The translations under genes were made by a program, and so were the position numbers. A stretch of DNA of 64,000 nucleotides from Terrabacter aerolatus (GTDB taxonomy: Bacteria; Actinomycetota; Actinomycetes; Actinomycetales; Dermatophilaceae). Under the pieces are notes generated by a model that had not been told where the DNA came from, did not search any database, and saw only the letters and a list, made by a program, of their open reading frames with translations. Positions 17,496 through 25,708 of the stretch are shown piece by piece. The stretch spans positions 62,001 to 126,000 of the forward strand of contig NZ_BJYX01000005.1 in NCBI RefSeq assembly GCF_007991735.1, in the 5' to 3' direction. Every line of letters begins with the position of its first letter. Position 1 is the first letter of the stretch.

Positions 17496-19373
17496 TCAGC
17501 GCCGCACCTCGCGGTGCGAGCCGTCGAGGCGGCGCGTCCAGCCGCGCGCGTCGAGGTGCTCGAGCAGCGGGATGACGATGCGCCGCGTGCTGTCCAGGGC
17601 CAGCCGGGCATCGCTCGTCGTGAACGGCTGCGGCAGCGCCGCGAGCTCGCGCATCGCGAGCGCCGGCGCGTTCGGCAGGAGCACGACGCCGCCCGGCAGG
17701 CGCAGGATGCGGCCGGTCCCCTCGGCGGCGGCCAGCTCGCGTGACCCGAGGCCGGCGTCGTCGAGCTCGTGCTGCTCCGGGGCCGTGAACGGCCGCTGCC
17801 GCAGGCGCTCCTCGATCCGGCTCAGACCCGCTTCGGCACCGCTCGACAGGACGGCCCTGCGCCCGGGGAGCCCGACCCGACCGTCACGGACCTCGAGCCC
17901 TGCCGTGACGGCGAGCTCGGTCACGAGCGCACGGTCCGGCACGCCCGCCGCGGCCCGGGCGGCCTCGAGGGCGAGCACGGGGTCGATGGGCTCGGCATCG
18001 GCCCGCCCGCGGACGGCGGCGTGCAGCCGGTCCGCCGCGACCTGCCAGGTCGCGTCGTCGACGAGCCACGCTCCGCGCCTCGCCACGGTGGCTCCCGGTC
18101 GGTCACCGGGAGGCACGACAATCCCGAGCGACTCGGCCTCGGACTCCCGCATGCAGCCCCGGCGCGCGACCTCGCGGGCCAGGTCCGGTGCGCCGTCGAG
18201 GCTCCGGACCACCGCGGCCCGCCGGGCGGCCGACCCTCGGCGGTCGAGCACCGGCGGGTCGGCGTCGACGACGACCGCCCCCACGACCCGGCGCGAGCCG
18301 GGGTCGCGCAGCAGGATGCGGTCGCCCGCGACGACGGGCAGCGCCGCGGGCAGGGCGAGACGCACCGCGCCCGGCCCGAGGGGCCGCACCCTGGCCTCCA
18401 CGGCGAGGGTGCCGACGTGGAGCATGACGTGCGACGGGAGTGGATCGGGCACGAGCGGACCCGTGACGGCACCGACGGCACCCACGGCACCGAGGGCACC
18501 CACGGGTCCGGCGCCCGGGACACCGGAGGGACTCGCGCTGACCGTCCCGACGACCCGCACGTCGAGGGTCCTCGTGACGTGCCACGCGCGTGGCGTCAGC
18601 AGGACGTCGCCTCGCGCCACCTCGTCGACGCCGACCCCCCGCAGGTTGACGGCGACGCGCGCCACGGCCGCGACCTCGTCCCGGGCGCGACCGAGGCTCT
18701 GCAGACCTCGGACGCCGACGGACCGGGACGTGCCGTCGGTGCGGTGGACGACGAGCTCGTCCCCGACCCGGACCGTCCCCGCGCCGAGGGTGCCCGTGAC
18801 GACGGTGCCGCTCCCGCGGACCGAGAACGACCGGTCGACCCACAGCCGCGTCCGGGCGTCCCGCTCGGGCGCCGGCAGCGCCGCGACGAGGTCGTCCAGG
18901 GCGGCACGCAGGGCGTCGAGCCCCTGACCCGTGCGTGCCGACACCGCCAGCGCCGCGCTGCCCGCGAGACTGGTGCGCCCGACGTGGTCGAGCGCCTCGG
19001 CGAGAGCCGGCCCCGGGTCGGCGAGGTCGCTCCGGGTCACGACGACGAGCCCGCGGGAGATGCCGAGGGCGTCGACGGCCGCGAGGTGCTCGGCCGACTG
19101 GGGCCGCCACCCCTCGTCGGCGGCCACGACGAGCACGACGGCCGGTGCCGGACCGAGTCCGGCGAGCATGTTGCCGATGAAGCGCTGGTGGCCCGGGACG
19201 TCGACGAAGGCGACGTCGGCCCCCGACGGGAGGGTCGTCCAGGCGTAGCCGAGGTCGATCGTCATGCCCCGGCGGCGTTCCTCCGCCCAGCGGTCGGGCT
19301 CGATCCCGGTGAGCGCGCGCACGAGGGTGGACTTGCCGTGGTCGACGTGTCCGGCGGTCGCGATGACGTGCAC
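17496..19373 (-). CDS. selB: selenocysteine-specific elongation factor SelB
   Basis: 625 aa. GTP-binding domain from residue 1: VIATAGHVDHGKSTL (P-loop, residues 8-15), GMTIDLGYAW, DVPGHQRFIGNM (G3) and VVTRSDLAD (G4). EF-Tu-like beta domains follow, then a C-terminal series of winged helices that bind the SECIS hairpin in mRNA. A low-complexity GA/GAVGAV insert lies near residue 300. SelB delivers Sec-tRNA to UGA. GTG start at 19373 lies 2 nt after the selA stop, so the pair is coupled. Its client, fdhA, is 6 kb away. Confidence 0.95.
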   Translation of the reverse strand: MHVIATAGHVDHGKSTLVRALTGIEPDRWAEERRRGMTIDLGYAWTTLPSGADVAFVDVPGHQRFIGNMLAGLGPAPAVVLVVAADEGWRPQSAEHLAAVDALGISRGLVVVTRSDLADPGPALAEALDHVGRTSLAGSAALAVSARTGQGLDALRAALDDLVAALPAPERDARTRLWVDRSFSVRGSGTVVTGTLGAGTVRVGDELVVHRTDGTSRSVGVRGLQSLGRARDEVAAVARVAVNLRGVGVDEVARGDVLLTPRAWHVTRTLDVRVVGTVSASPSGVPGAGPVGALGAVGAVGAVTGPLVPDPLPSHVMLHVGTLAVEARVRPLGPGAVRLALPAALPVVAGDRILLRDPGSRRVVGAVVVDADPPVLDRRGSAARRAAVVRSLDGAPDLAREVARRGCMRESEAESLGIVVPPGDRPGATVARRGAWLVDDATWQVAADRLHAAVRGRADAEPIDPVLALEAARAAAGVPDRALVTELAVTAGLEVRDGRVGLPGRRAVLSSGAEAGLSRIEERLRQRPFTAPEQHELDDAGLGSRELAAAEGTGRILRLPGGVVLLPNAPALAMRELAALPQPFTTSDARLALDSTRRIVIPLLEHLDARGWTRRLDGSHREVRR

Positions 19374-19375
19374 GG

Positions 19376-20707
19376 TCAGTCTCCGCCCGGGTGGTCGCCG
19401 CCCGGGTGGTCGCCGCTCACGTGGTCGACGTGGGCCGCGAGCACGGCCCTCTCGACGTCGACGTCGCGCTCGGGTGGCACGCAGCGCAGGTCGACGAGGC
19501 AACGGCCCCGCTCGACGCGGGCGACGACGCCCGGCTCGCCACGCCGGAGGCGCTCGGCGCAGCCCTCCGGCACCGCGACGGCCCAACCGGGCAACGGCAG
19601 GCCCGGGGCGCCCCCGCCGCCGACCCTTCCCTCGACCCGCACGACCTCGCCCGACACGGCCGCGGCGAGTCGCTCGGTACGGGCCCGCAGCCGGTCGAGG
19701 TCGACGTGGAGGTACTCCTGGACCGGCGGCACCGGGCCGCGCAGGGTCGCCTCGAGGGCGGCCAGCGTCAGCTTGTCCACGCGCAGCGCCCGGGCCAGCG
19801 GATGGCGTCGCAGCCGCTCGACCGTGGCAGCCTCTCCGAGGACGAGTCCCGCCTGCGGCCCGCCGAGCAGCTTGTCGCCACTGGCTGTGACGATCGTGGC
19901 GCCGTCGGCGAGCGCCGTTGTCGCATCTGGCTCTTCGGGGAGCACGGGGTCGGGTCGCAGCAGCCCGCTGCCGATGTCGACGACGAGAGGGGCGCCCAGC
20001 GTCGCGAGCTCACGCACGGTCGCGGCGCTCGTGAAGCCCTCGACGCGGAAGTTGCTCGGGTGCACCTTGAGGATGCACCCGGTGTCGGGTCCGAGCGCTG
20101 CCGCGTAGTCGGCGAGCCGGGTGCGGTTGGTCGTGCCGACCTCGCGCAGGCGGGCGCCCGTCGACTCGATGAGGTCGGGCAGCCGGAAGCCGTCACCGAT
20201 CTCGACCATCTCGCCGCGGCTGACGAGCACCTCCCGGCCCGCGGCCAGGGCCGTCGTCGCCAGGACGAGCGCCGCCGCGCCGTTGTTGACGACGAGGGCG
20301 TCGCCCGCAGCCGGCACGGCCGACCGGAGCGCCTCGAGGGTGCCCCGGCCGCGTCGGGCCCGCGCCCCCGTGGCGACGTCGTACTCCACGTCGACGTATG
20401 CCGCGGCCGCCACGACCGCGTCGACGGCGGCGTCCGAGAGGGGCGCCCGGCCGATGTTGGTGTGCACGACGACGCCGGTGGCGTTGAGGAGCGGCCGGAG
20501 GGTCGTGCTCCTGGTCGGAAGGGCGTCACGCGCGGCGGCGACGACGTCGGCCGGCCCGATCTCGCCCTTGCGGGCCCGATCCTGGGCCGAGCGCACCGCC
20601 GCCTTGACCGTCGCCCCGCCGTGGCGCGACACGGCGGCGACGAGGTCGGGGTGGGCCATCAGGACATCGGTGCGCGGGACGGCCCGCCGCGGATCTGACT
20701 GCGCCAC
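19376..20707 (-). CDS. selA: L-seryl-tRNA(Sec) selenium transferase SelA
   Basis: 443 aa PLP enzyme that converts Ser-tRNA(Sec) to Sec-tRNA(Sec) using selenophosphate. DPRRAVPRTDVLM at the N-terminus, LLNATGVVVHTNIGRAPLS, VNNGAAALVL, SRGEMVEIG and TASGDKLLGGPQAG (the PLP lysine) are SelA hallmarks. Start chosen at GTG 20707 with GAGAGGA 7 nt upstream; the open frame continues into the tRNA-Sec gene and cannot be used from there. The last residues are a GDHPGGDHPGGD repeat. It lies 25 nt downstream of tRNA-Sec and is probably on the same transcript. Confidence 0.95.
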   Translation of the reverse strand: MAQSDPRRAVPRTDVLMAHPDLVAAVSRHGGATVKAAVRSAQDRARKGEIGPADVVAAARDALPTRSTTLRPLLNATGVVVHTNIGRAPLSDAAVDAVVAAAAYVDVEYDVATGARARRGRGTLEALRSAVPAAGDALVVNNGAAALVLATTALAAGREVLVSRGEMVEIGDGFRLPDLIESTGARLREVGTTNRTRLADYAAALGPDTGCILKVHPSNFRVEGFTSAATVRELATLGAPLVVDIGSGLLRPDPVLPEEPDATTALADGATIVTASGDKLLGGPQAGLVLGEAATVERLRRHPLARALRVDKLTLAALEATLRGPVPPVQEYLHVDLDRLRARTERLAAAVSGEVVRVEGRVGGGGAPGLPLPGWAVAVPEGCAERLRRGEPGVVARVERGRCLVDLRCVPPERDVDVERAVLAAHVDHVSGDHPGGDHPGGD

Positions 20708-20732
20708 ACCGAGGTCCTCTCTCACGCACACG

Positions 20733-20828
20733 TGGCGGAGGTGGACGGGAATCGAACCCGCCAGGCCGAGATACTCGGCCTCACCGGTGTTGAAGACCGG
20801 GGGGACCACCAGGTGCCCAGACACCTCC
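20733..20828 (-). tRNA. selC: tRNA-Sec (anticodon UCA)
   Basis: 96 nt with encoded CCA. Acceptor GGAGGTGT... pairs with ...CACCTCC before GCCA. The anticodon stem CCGGT/ACCGG holds the loop CTTCAAC with anticodon TCA. A long variable arm GAGGCCGAG...CTCGGCCT and T-arm GCGGGTTCGATTCCCGT complete the typical Sec tRNA. It lies between divergent selA and selD. Confidence 0.93.
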
Positions 20829-20927
20829 ACGGCCCACCGTACCCATCGGTCGGCCCGGACGACCCGCGGGGCCACCCAACGCCCGGGCGTCCAGTGGGCC
20901 GGGCGGACGGCATACGCCCGGGTGGGG

Positions 20928-20933
20928 TAAGAC
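20928..20933 (+). promoter_or_regulatory. -10-like TAAGAC before selD
   Basis: TAAGAC(T) ends 6-7 nt before the GTG at 20941, fitting the leaderless pattern of the window. Confidence 0.4.
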
Positions 20934-20940
20934 TGCAGGC

Positions 20941-21921
20941 GTGGACACGGTGCGACTGACCCAGTACGCGCACGGCGGCGGCTGTGCGTGCAAGATCCCG
21001 CCCGGCGAGCTCGAGGACATGGTGCGCGGGCTCACCGGGATCGCCGGGGCCGACCTGCTCGTCGGCCTCGACGACGGGGACGACGCGGCCGCCGTCCTCG
21101 TGGCCGACGGCCTCGCCGTGCTCGCGACGGCCGACTTCTTCACACCGGTCGTCGACGACGCCTACGACTGGGGCCGCATCGCCGCGGCGAACGCCCTGTC
21201 CGACATCTACGCGATGGGCGGCCGGCCGGTGCTCGCCGTGAACCTCCTCGGCTGGCCGCGCGACGTGCTGCCCCCCGAGCTGGCCGCGGAGGTCCTGCGC
21301 GGCGGGCTCGACGTGGCGCGCCTCGCCGGCTGCCCCGTCGCGGGGGGCCACAGCATCGACGACCCCGAGCCGAAGTACGGCATGGCCGTGACCGGCGTGG
21401 CCGACCCGGACCGCTTGCTGCGCAACGACGCCGCGGTCGCAGGTCTGCCTCTCACCCTGACCAAGCCGCTCGGTGTCGGCGTGCTCAACAACCGGCACAA
21501 GGCGACCGGTGAGGTCTTCCCAGAGGCGGTCGCGTCGATGGTCGCGCTCAACGACGTCGCGAGCAGGCACGCCCTGGACCGGGGCATTCGCGCGGCCACC
21601 GACGTCACGGGCTTCGGGCTGCTCGGCCACCTCTACAAGATGGCCCGCGCGTCCGGCGTCACGGCCGTCGTCGACGCGGCCGCCGTGCCCTACCTCGACG
21701 GGGCGCGGGCCTCGCTCGCAGCGGGCTTCGTGCCCGGGGGCAGCCAGCGCAACCTCGACTGGGTCAGCCCCCACCTGACGGCCACGGTCGACCACGACGA
21801 GCTGCTGCTGCTCGCCGACGCGCAGACGAGCGGAGGGCTGCTCGTCGCCGGCGAGGTGCCGGGCGGCACCGTCATCGGCGAGCTCGTGGCCCGTGGTGAG
21901 CACGTCATGCACGTTCGGTGA
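20941..21921 (+). CDS. selD: selenide, water dikinase (selenophosphate synthetase)
   Basis: 326 aa. It makes selenophosphate from selenide and ATP. The N-terminal glycine-rich loop HGGGCACKIPPGEL carries the catalytic Cys (a Cys, not Sec, form) and Lys; DDAAAVLVADGLAVLATADFFTPVVDD holds the metal-binding aspartates, and ATDVTGFGLLGHLYKMA is the conserved AIRS-fold segment. GTG start is supported by the box 7 nt upstream. It is divergent from tRNA-Sec/selA/selB and convergent with the formate operon, placing all four sel genes within 4.5 kb. Confidence 0.95.
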   Translation: MDTVRLTQYAHGGGCACKIPPGELEDMVRGLTGIAGADLLVGLDDGDDAAAVLVADGLAVLATADFFTPVVDDAYDWGRIAAANALSDIYAMGGRPVLAVNLLGWPRDVLPPELAAEVLRGGLDVARLAGCPVAGGHSIDDPEPKYGMAVTGVADPDRLLRNDAAVAGLPLTLTKPLGVGVLNNRHKATGEVFPEAVASMVALNDVASRHALDRGIRAATDVTGFGLLGHLYKMARASGVTAVVDAAAVPYLDGARASLAAGFVPGGSQRNLDWVSPHLTATVDHDELLLLADAQTSGGLLVAGEVPGGTVIGELVARGEHVMHVR

Positions 21922-22041
21922 CCGGCTCCGCGGGCCTCAGGGCATACGGCCTACGCCGACGGGACGGATGACGCACCTTCCCGAGTCGCCCCTGCCTGTC
22001 TGAGCACGCGGAGAAGCGGGTGAAGGGGGAAGCTGCGTCAG

Positions 22042-22059
22042 CCGTCCCGTTTCGGACGG
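22042..22059. terminator. short hairpin between selD and the formate operon
   Basis: CCGTCC (22042-22047) pairs with GGACGG (22054-22059) just downstream of the transporter stop (minus) and 120 nt after selD. The only stem-loop noticed in this convergent gap; weak. Confidence 0.35.
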
Positions 22060-22063
22060 TCGA

Positions 22064-23383
22064 TCAGTGGCGCGAGGCGGGTGCCGTGGGCGCCCCCGAC
22101 CCCGCCGAGGTGCTCGTCCGGGGCGCCGGCTTCTTCGTCACGAGCGGCAGGGCCATCCCGACGAGCGCGATGATGCCGACGACGGTGAAGCCGAGCGTGT
22201 AGGCCTTCTGCTCACCGATGAGCGAGGAGATGAGCAGGGGGCCGACGATGCCGCCGATGCTCCAGCCGATGAGCATGAGGCCGTAGATCGCCCCGGCGTT
22301 GCGGACCCCGAAGAAGCGTCCGGCCGTCGACGGCATCGTGCCGAACGCGCCGCCATAGCACGTGTAGACGAGGGCAGCGAGCACGGCGAAGAGGATCGGC
22401 GAGGCGACGTGCGGGATGAGCAGCAGGCACACGCCCTGGATGCCGAGGATGCCCATGAAGGCCGGCATCTTGCCGATGCGGTCCGAGAGCCAGCCCCAGA
22501 GGATGCGGCCGCCACCGTTGAAGAGGCCGAGCACGCCGACGAGGCTCGCCGCGGCCGCAGCCGAGTAGCCGGCGACGTCGCTCGCGCTGCCGGCGGCGAC
22601 CGAGATGAGGGAGATTCCTGCCGTGACGCTCAGCGTGAGGATGGCGGTGAGGAAGTACCACTGGCGCGTGCCGAGGGCCTCCGCGGCCGTGAAGTCCGCC
22701 TCGACGGCAGCGTCCGCGGTCGCCGCAGCGCCGGGGGCGGGCTCGCTCATGCCCGGCGGGCGGTAGCCGCTCGGCGGGTTGCGGAAGAGGCTCGCGCCGA
22801 TGACGACCGCGACGAGGTAGCCGATGCCGAGCGGCAGGAACGCCTTGGTCGGCATCGACGGGTCACCGGCGATGAGGCGCTGACCGAGCGGCGCCGTGAT
22901 GACGGCTCCGAAGCCGAACCCAGCCACCGCGATGCCCGTGATGAGACCCGGCTTGTCGGGAAACCACTTCTGCAGCATGGCGATCGGCACGATGTAGGCC
23001 ATGCCGAGGCCGAAGCCTCCGATGATCCCGTAGCCGAGGATGAGCAGCCAGAACTGGTCCTTGCCCGCGAACGAGGCGAGGATGACGCCGAGGCTGTAGA
23101 TGACGCCGCCGGTGAGGGCGACGGTGCGCGGGCCGCGGCGGTCCTGGATGCGTCCGCCGATGTAGCTGCCGACGAAGATCATGCCGATGGCGACCTCGAA
23201 CGGCACGGAGGCCTGCGCCTTGGACCAGCCGAACGCGTCGTGGCTCTGGATGGCCTTGGCGAAGACGCTCCAGGCGTAGACGGCGCCGATGGCGAGCTGC
23301 ACGAGCACCCCCGCGACGAGGATGAGCCAGCGGTTGCCGCCGGGTGAGGCGGTGCTGTCGTTCCGAACCGCACTGGTGCTCAT
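22064..23383 (-). CDS. OFA-family MFS transporter (oxalate/formate antiporter type)
   Basis: 439 aa, about 12 membrane spans. The opening RWLILVAGVLVQLAIGAVYAWSVF and the GYGIIGGFGLGMAYIVPIAMLQKWFPDKPGLITGIAVAGFGFGA block typify the oxalate/formate antiporter family. ATG at 23383 has AAGGGGAG 6 nt upstream. It is the last gene after fdhA-fdhB-nrfD on the same strand (43-nt gap), so import or exchange of formate for the dehydrogenase is the natural reading, although OFA members also carry other carboxylates. Confidence 0.85.
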   Translation of the reverse strand: MSTSAVRNDSTASPGGNRWLILVAGVLVQLAIGAVYAWSVFAKAIQSHDAFGWSKAQASVPFEVAIGMIFVGSYIGGRIQDRRGPRTVALTGGVIYSLGVILASFAGKDQFWLLILGYGIIGGFGLGMAYIVPIAMLQKWFPDKPGLITGIAVAGFGFGAVITAPLGQRLIAGDPSMPTKAFLPLGIGYLVAVVIGASLFRNPPSGYRPPGMSEPAPGAAATADAAVEADFTAAEALGTRQWYFLTAILTLSVTAGISLISVAAGSASDVAGYSAAAAASLVGVLGLFNGGGRILWGWLSDRIGKMPAFMGILGIQGVCLLLIPHVASPILFAVLAALVYTCYGGAFGTMPSTAGRFFGVRNAGAIYGLMLIGWSIGGIVGPLLISSLIGEQKAYTLGFTVVGIIALVGMALPLVTKKPAPRTSTSAGSGAPTAPASRH

Positions 23384-23426
23384 GAGGCTCCCCTTCTCGT
23401 CGTGGTGGTGCTGGTGGTCCGGCGCG

Positions 23427-24524
23427 TCAGCGCGCCGTGGTGATGGAGTCGTCGACGACGCCGGCTGCCCGGCGCTTCTCCAGCCGCTCACGCTGCGGCT
23501 CGACGGTGTACTTCGGGTCGATCGCCGAGACCATGCCGGCCTCGAAGACCCCGAAGCGGGTGCACACCGAGGCGGCCATGAGGGCCGCCCCGCTCAGGGC
23601 GGCAGTGACACGGTTGCCCCCGAGCGCGACGGCCCCGAGCGCGCCGCCGATCGTCAGGGCCCGGCTGGCCTTGAGGAGGCGGCCGGCCTTGCCGGTGCGG
23701 AGCGGCTCGGACAGCGTCGGGCCCAGCTGGTCCTGCATGCGCTCGAAGGCCACGAGCTCGGCGATCGCGCTGACGGCCGCGAGCTTGCGGGCCGGTCCGT
23801 TCTCGCGCGCGGGGACGGTGACGAGCGCGAGGCCGGAGGCAGCGAGGTTGGCGGAGCTGACGAAGACGAACGGCAGCTCGCGGTAGGACTCGTGCCACGT
23901 CGGGGTGGCGGTGTCGGCGAGCAGCACGGCGGTGTACGCGGCGAGAGGCGGGGCGAAGAACGCGGACCCCACGGTGGCTGGACCGTCGGCCAGCTTCATC
24001 GCCGTGGACAGGAGAGCGACAGCGCCGGAACCGCTTGCACGGGAACGTCGCTCGAGCATCGGACGGCCGAGCTCGATGGCGAGCGCCGCGCCCGTGAAGC
24101 TGCCGAAGGCCGTGAGGATCCACGAGCCGACCGACATGGGCGACGTGAGCTTGACGGTGCGCATCATGTTGAGGGCGCGGCTCGGCTTGCCGAGGTCCTT
24201 GGCGAGTGCCGCTCCGCCGAGGGCGGCGCCGGCCACGGCACCGATGCGTCCGGCACGCTGGAGCGCGGGCAGACCGCGGGCCCTGCCCCCGGCGCCGAGC
24301 AGGGCCGAGCCCGCGGCGATGCCGCCGAGGAAGAGGTATGCCGCGACCTCCTTCTCCCACGGCGCCGGCTTGACGATGTGGCGCCCGTAGTAGCTGTCGA
24401 AGCGGACGTCGGGGACCATGAGCGACTCGTCGCGACGACGCTTCCCCGTGTCGGGCGACCCGTCGTCGTGCCGACGGCGACGGCGCTCGGGCGGGCGGTC
24501 AGCGTCGAAGGGGTTGGTCGTCAC
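23427..24524 (-). CDS. nrfD: NrfD/PsrC-like membrane subunit of formate dehydrogenase
   Basis: 365 aa. After a charged, Arg-rich leader (residues 1-35) comes SYYGRHIVKPAPWEKEVAAYLFLGGIAAGSALLGAGG, the characteristic start of NrfD-type quinone-interacting subunits, then about eight membrane spans. It takes the place of the cytochrome b gamma subunit of E. coli-type FDH-N, so electrons would pass from FeS protein to quinone without heme. GTG start at 24524 overlaps the fdhB stop (GTGA). Confidence 0.85.
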   Translation of the reverse strand: MTTNPFDADRPPERRRRRHDDGSPDTGKRRRDESLMVPDVRFDSYYGRHIVKPAPWEKEVAAYLFLGGIAAGSALLGAGGRARGLPALQRAGRIGAVAGAALGGAALAKDLGKPSRALNMMRTVKLTSPMSVGSWILTAFGSFTGAALAIELGRPMLERRSRASGSGAVALLSTAMKLADGPATVGSAFFAPPLAAYTAVLLADTATPTWHESYRELPFVFVSSANLAASGLALVTVPARENGPARKLAAVSAIAELVAFERMQDQLGPTLSEPLRTGKAGRLLKASRALTIGGALGAVALGGNRVTAALSGAALMAASVCTRFGVFEAGMVSAIDPKYTVEPQRERLEKRRAAGVVDDSITTAR

Positions 24525-25705
24525 CTGCGCCTCCCGACGAACGCGGCTGCGGCCATCCCGAGCATGGTCAGGCCCGCGTAGCCGGCCTTGCGGAACATGT
24601 CGGGCAGGTCGGCCGTCGTGACCCGCGGGTCCGGCGGCAGGCCGTAGACCTCGGGCTCGTCGAGCAGCAGGAAGGTCGAGCCGGTGCCGCCGACGCCGTC
24701 GTTCTCGTCGACGCCGTAGAGCCGCGCCTCGGGATAGCCGAGCTCGTGCAGCTGCGCCACACGCGCCCGAGCCGTCGCGCGCATCTCGTCGAGGTCGCCG
24801 AACTTGATCGACGTGGTCGGGCAGGCCTGCGCGCACGCCGGGGTCTGCCCGGCGCCGAGCCGGTCGTAGCAGAGGGTGCACTTCTGGGCGATGCCGACGT
24901 TCTTGACCTCGCCGTTGGTCTCGGCGTGCGACGGCGCGTTCTGGTGCGAGCCACCACCCTGGTGGCCCGCGGCCCCCGTGCCCTCCGAGCCTCCCGAGCC
25001 CCCCGAGCCTCCGGAGCCCCCCGACCCCTTGATGCTGATGCCGTGGGACTGGGCGCCCTTCTCGTGGCCCTCGTGACCGCTGCGGCGCTCGATGACCCCG
25101 AAGGGGCAGGCGGCGACGCAGTAGCCGCAGCCGTTGCAGACGTCGTCCTGCACGACGACGGTCCCGAACTCGGTGCGGAAGAGCGCGCCGGTGGGGCACA
25201 CGTCGAGACAGGCCGCGTGGGTGCAGTGCTTGCAGACGTCGGAGGCCATGAGCCAGCGCACGGCCGGCAGCGCCGCGTCGATCGGGCCCGGGCCTCCCGC
25301 GGCACCGGGCACGAGGTCTCCCGGCGCCGTGAGCGTCGCGGTCGCCGTGCCCCCGCCACCCGCGAGGGCGGTGTCGTCACGCGAGCGCACCGACGGCATA
25401 CCGAGGGACACGAGCTTGCGCCCCGACTCGCGGGCCTGCTCGATCCGGTCGGTCGTCTGCTCGACGAACGCGACGTGGCGCCACGTGCTCGCCCCCAGGG
25501 CACCGGTGTTGTCGTAGGACTGGTTCAGCAGGTCGAGGCCGTCCTCGGGGACGCCGTTCCACTCCTTGCAGGCCACCTCGCAGGCCTTGCACCCGATGCA
25601 GATCGAGGTGTCGGTGAAGAAGCCCTTGCGTGGCTCGGGCCGGTCCCACGCGGCGTCGGCCGCCGGGTCGGTGGGGCCGGACAGCTGGTTGCGCCAGAAG
25701 CCCAT
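24521..25705 (-). CDS. fdhB: formate dehydrogenase iron-sulfur subunit
   Basis: 394 aa ferredoxin-like protein with four cysteine clusters: CIGCKACEVAC (36-46), CKHCTHAACLDVCP, CNGCGYCVAACP and CTLCYDRLGAG...ACAQACP. A long Gly/Ser/His-rich insert (GGSGGSGGSGGSEG and onward) lies between clusters, and a second low-complexity stretch near 110-140. A C-terminal hydrophobic segment (YAGLTMLGMAAAAFVG) may anchor it in the membrane, like FdnH. It relays electrons from the catalytic subunit to NrfD. It begins 3 nt after the fdhA stop. Confidence 0.92.
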   Translation of the reverse strand: MGFWRNQLSGPTDPAADAAWDRPEPRKGFFTDTSICIGCKACEVACKEWNGVPEDGLDLLNQSYDNTGALGASTWRHVAFVEQTTDRIEQARESGRKLVSLGMPSVRSRDDTALAGGGGTATATLTAPGDLVPGAAGGPGPIDAALPAVRWLMASDVCKHCTHAACLDVCPTGALFRTEFGTVVVQDDVCNGCGYCVAACPFGVIERRSGHEGHEKGAQSHGISIKGSGGSGGSGGSGGSEGTGAAGHQGGGSHQNAPSHAETNGEVKNVGIAQKCTLCYDRLGAGQTPACAQACPTTSIKFGDLDEMRATARARVAQLHELGYPEARLYGVDENDGVGGTGSTFLLLDEPEVYGLPPDPRVTTADLPDMFRKAGYAGLTMLGMAAAAFVGRRR

Positions 25706-25708
25706 CGG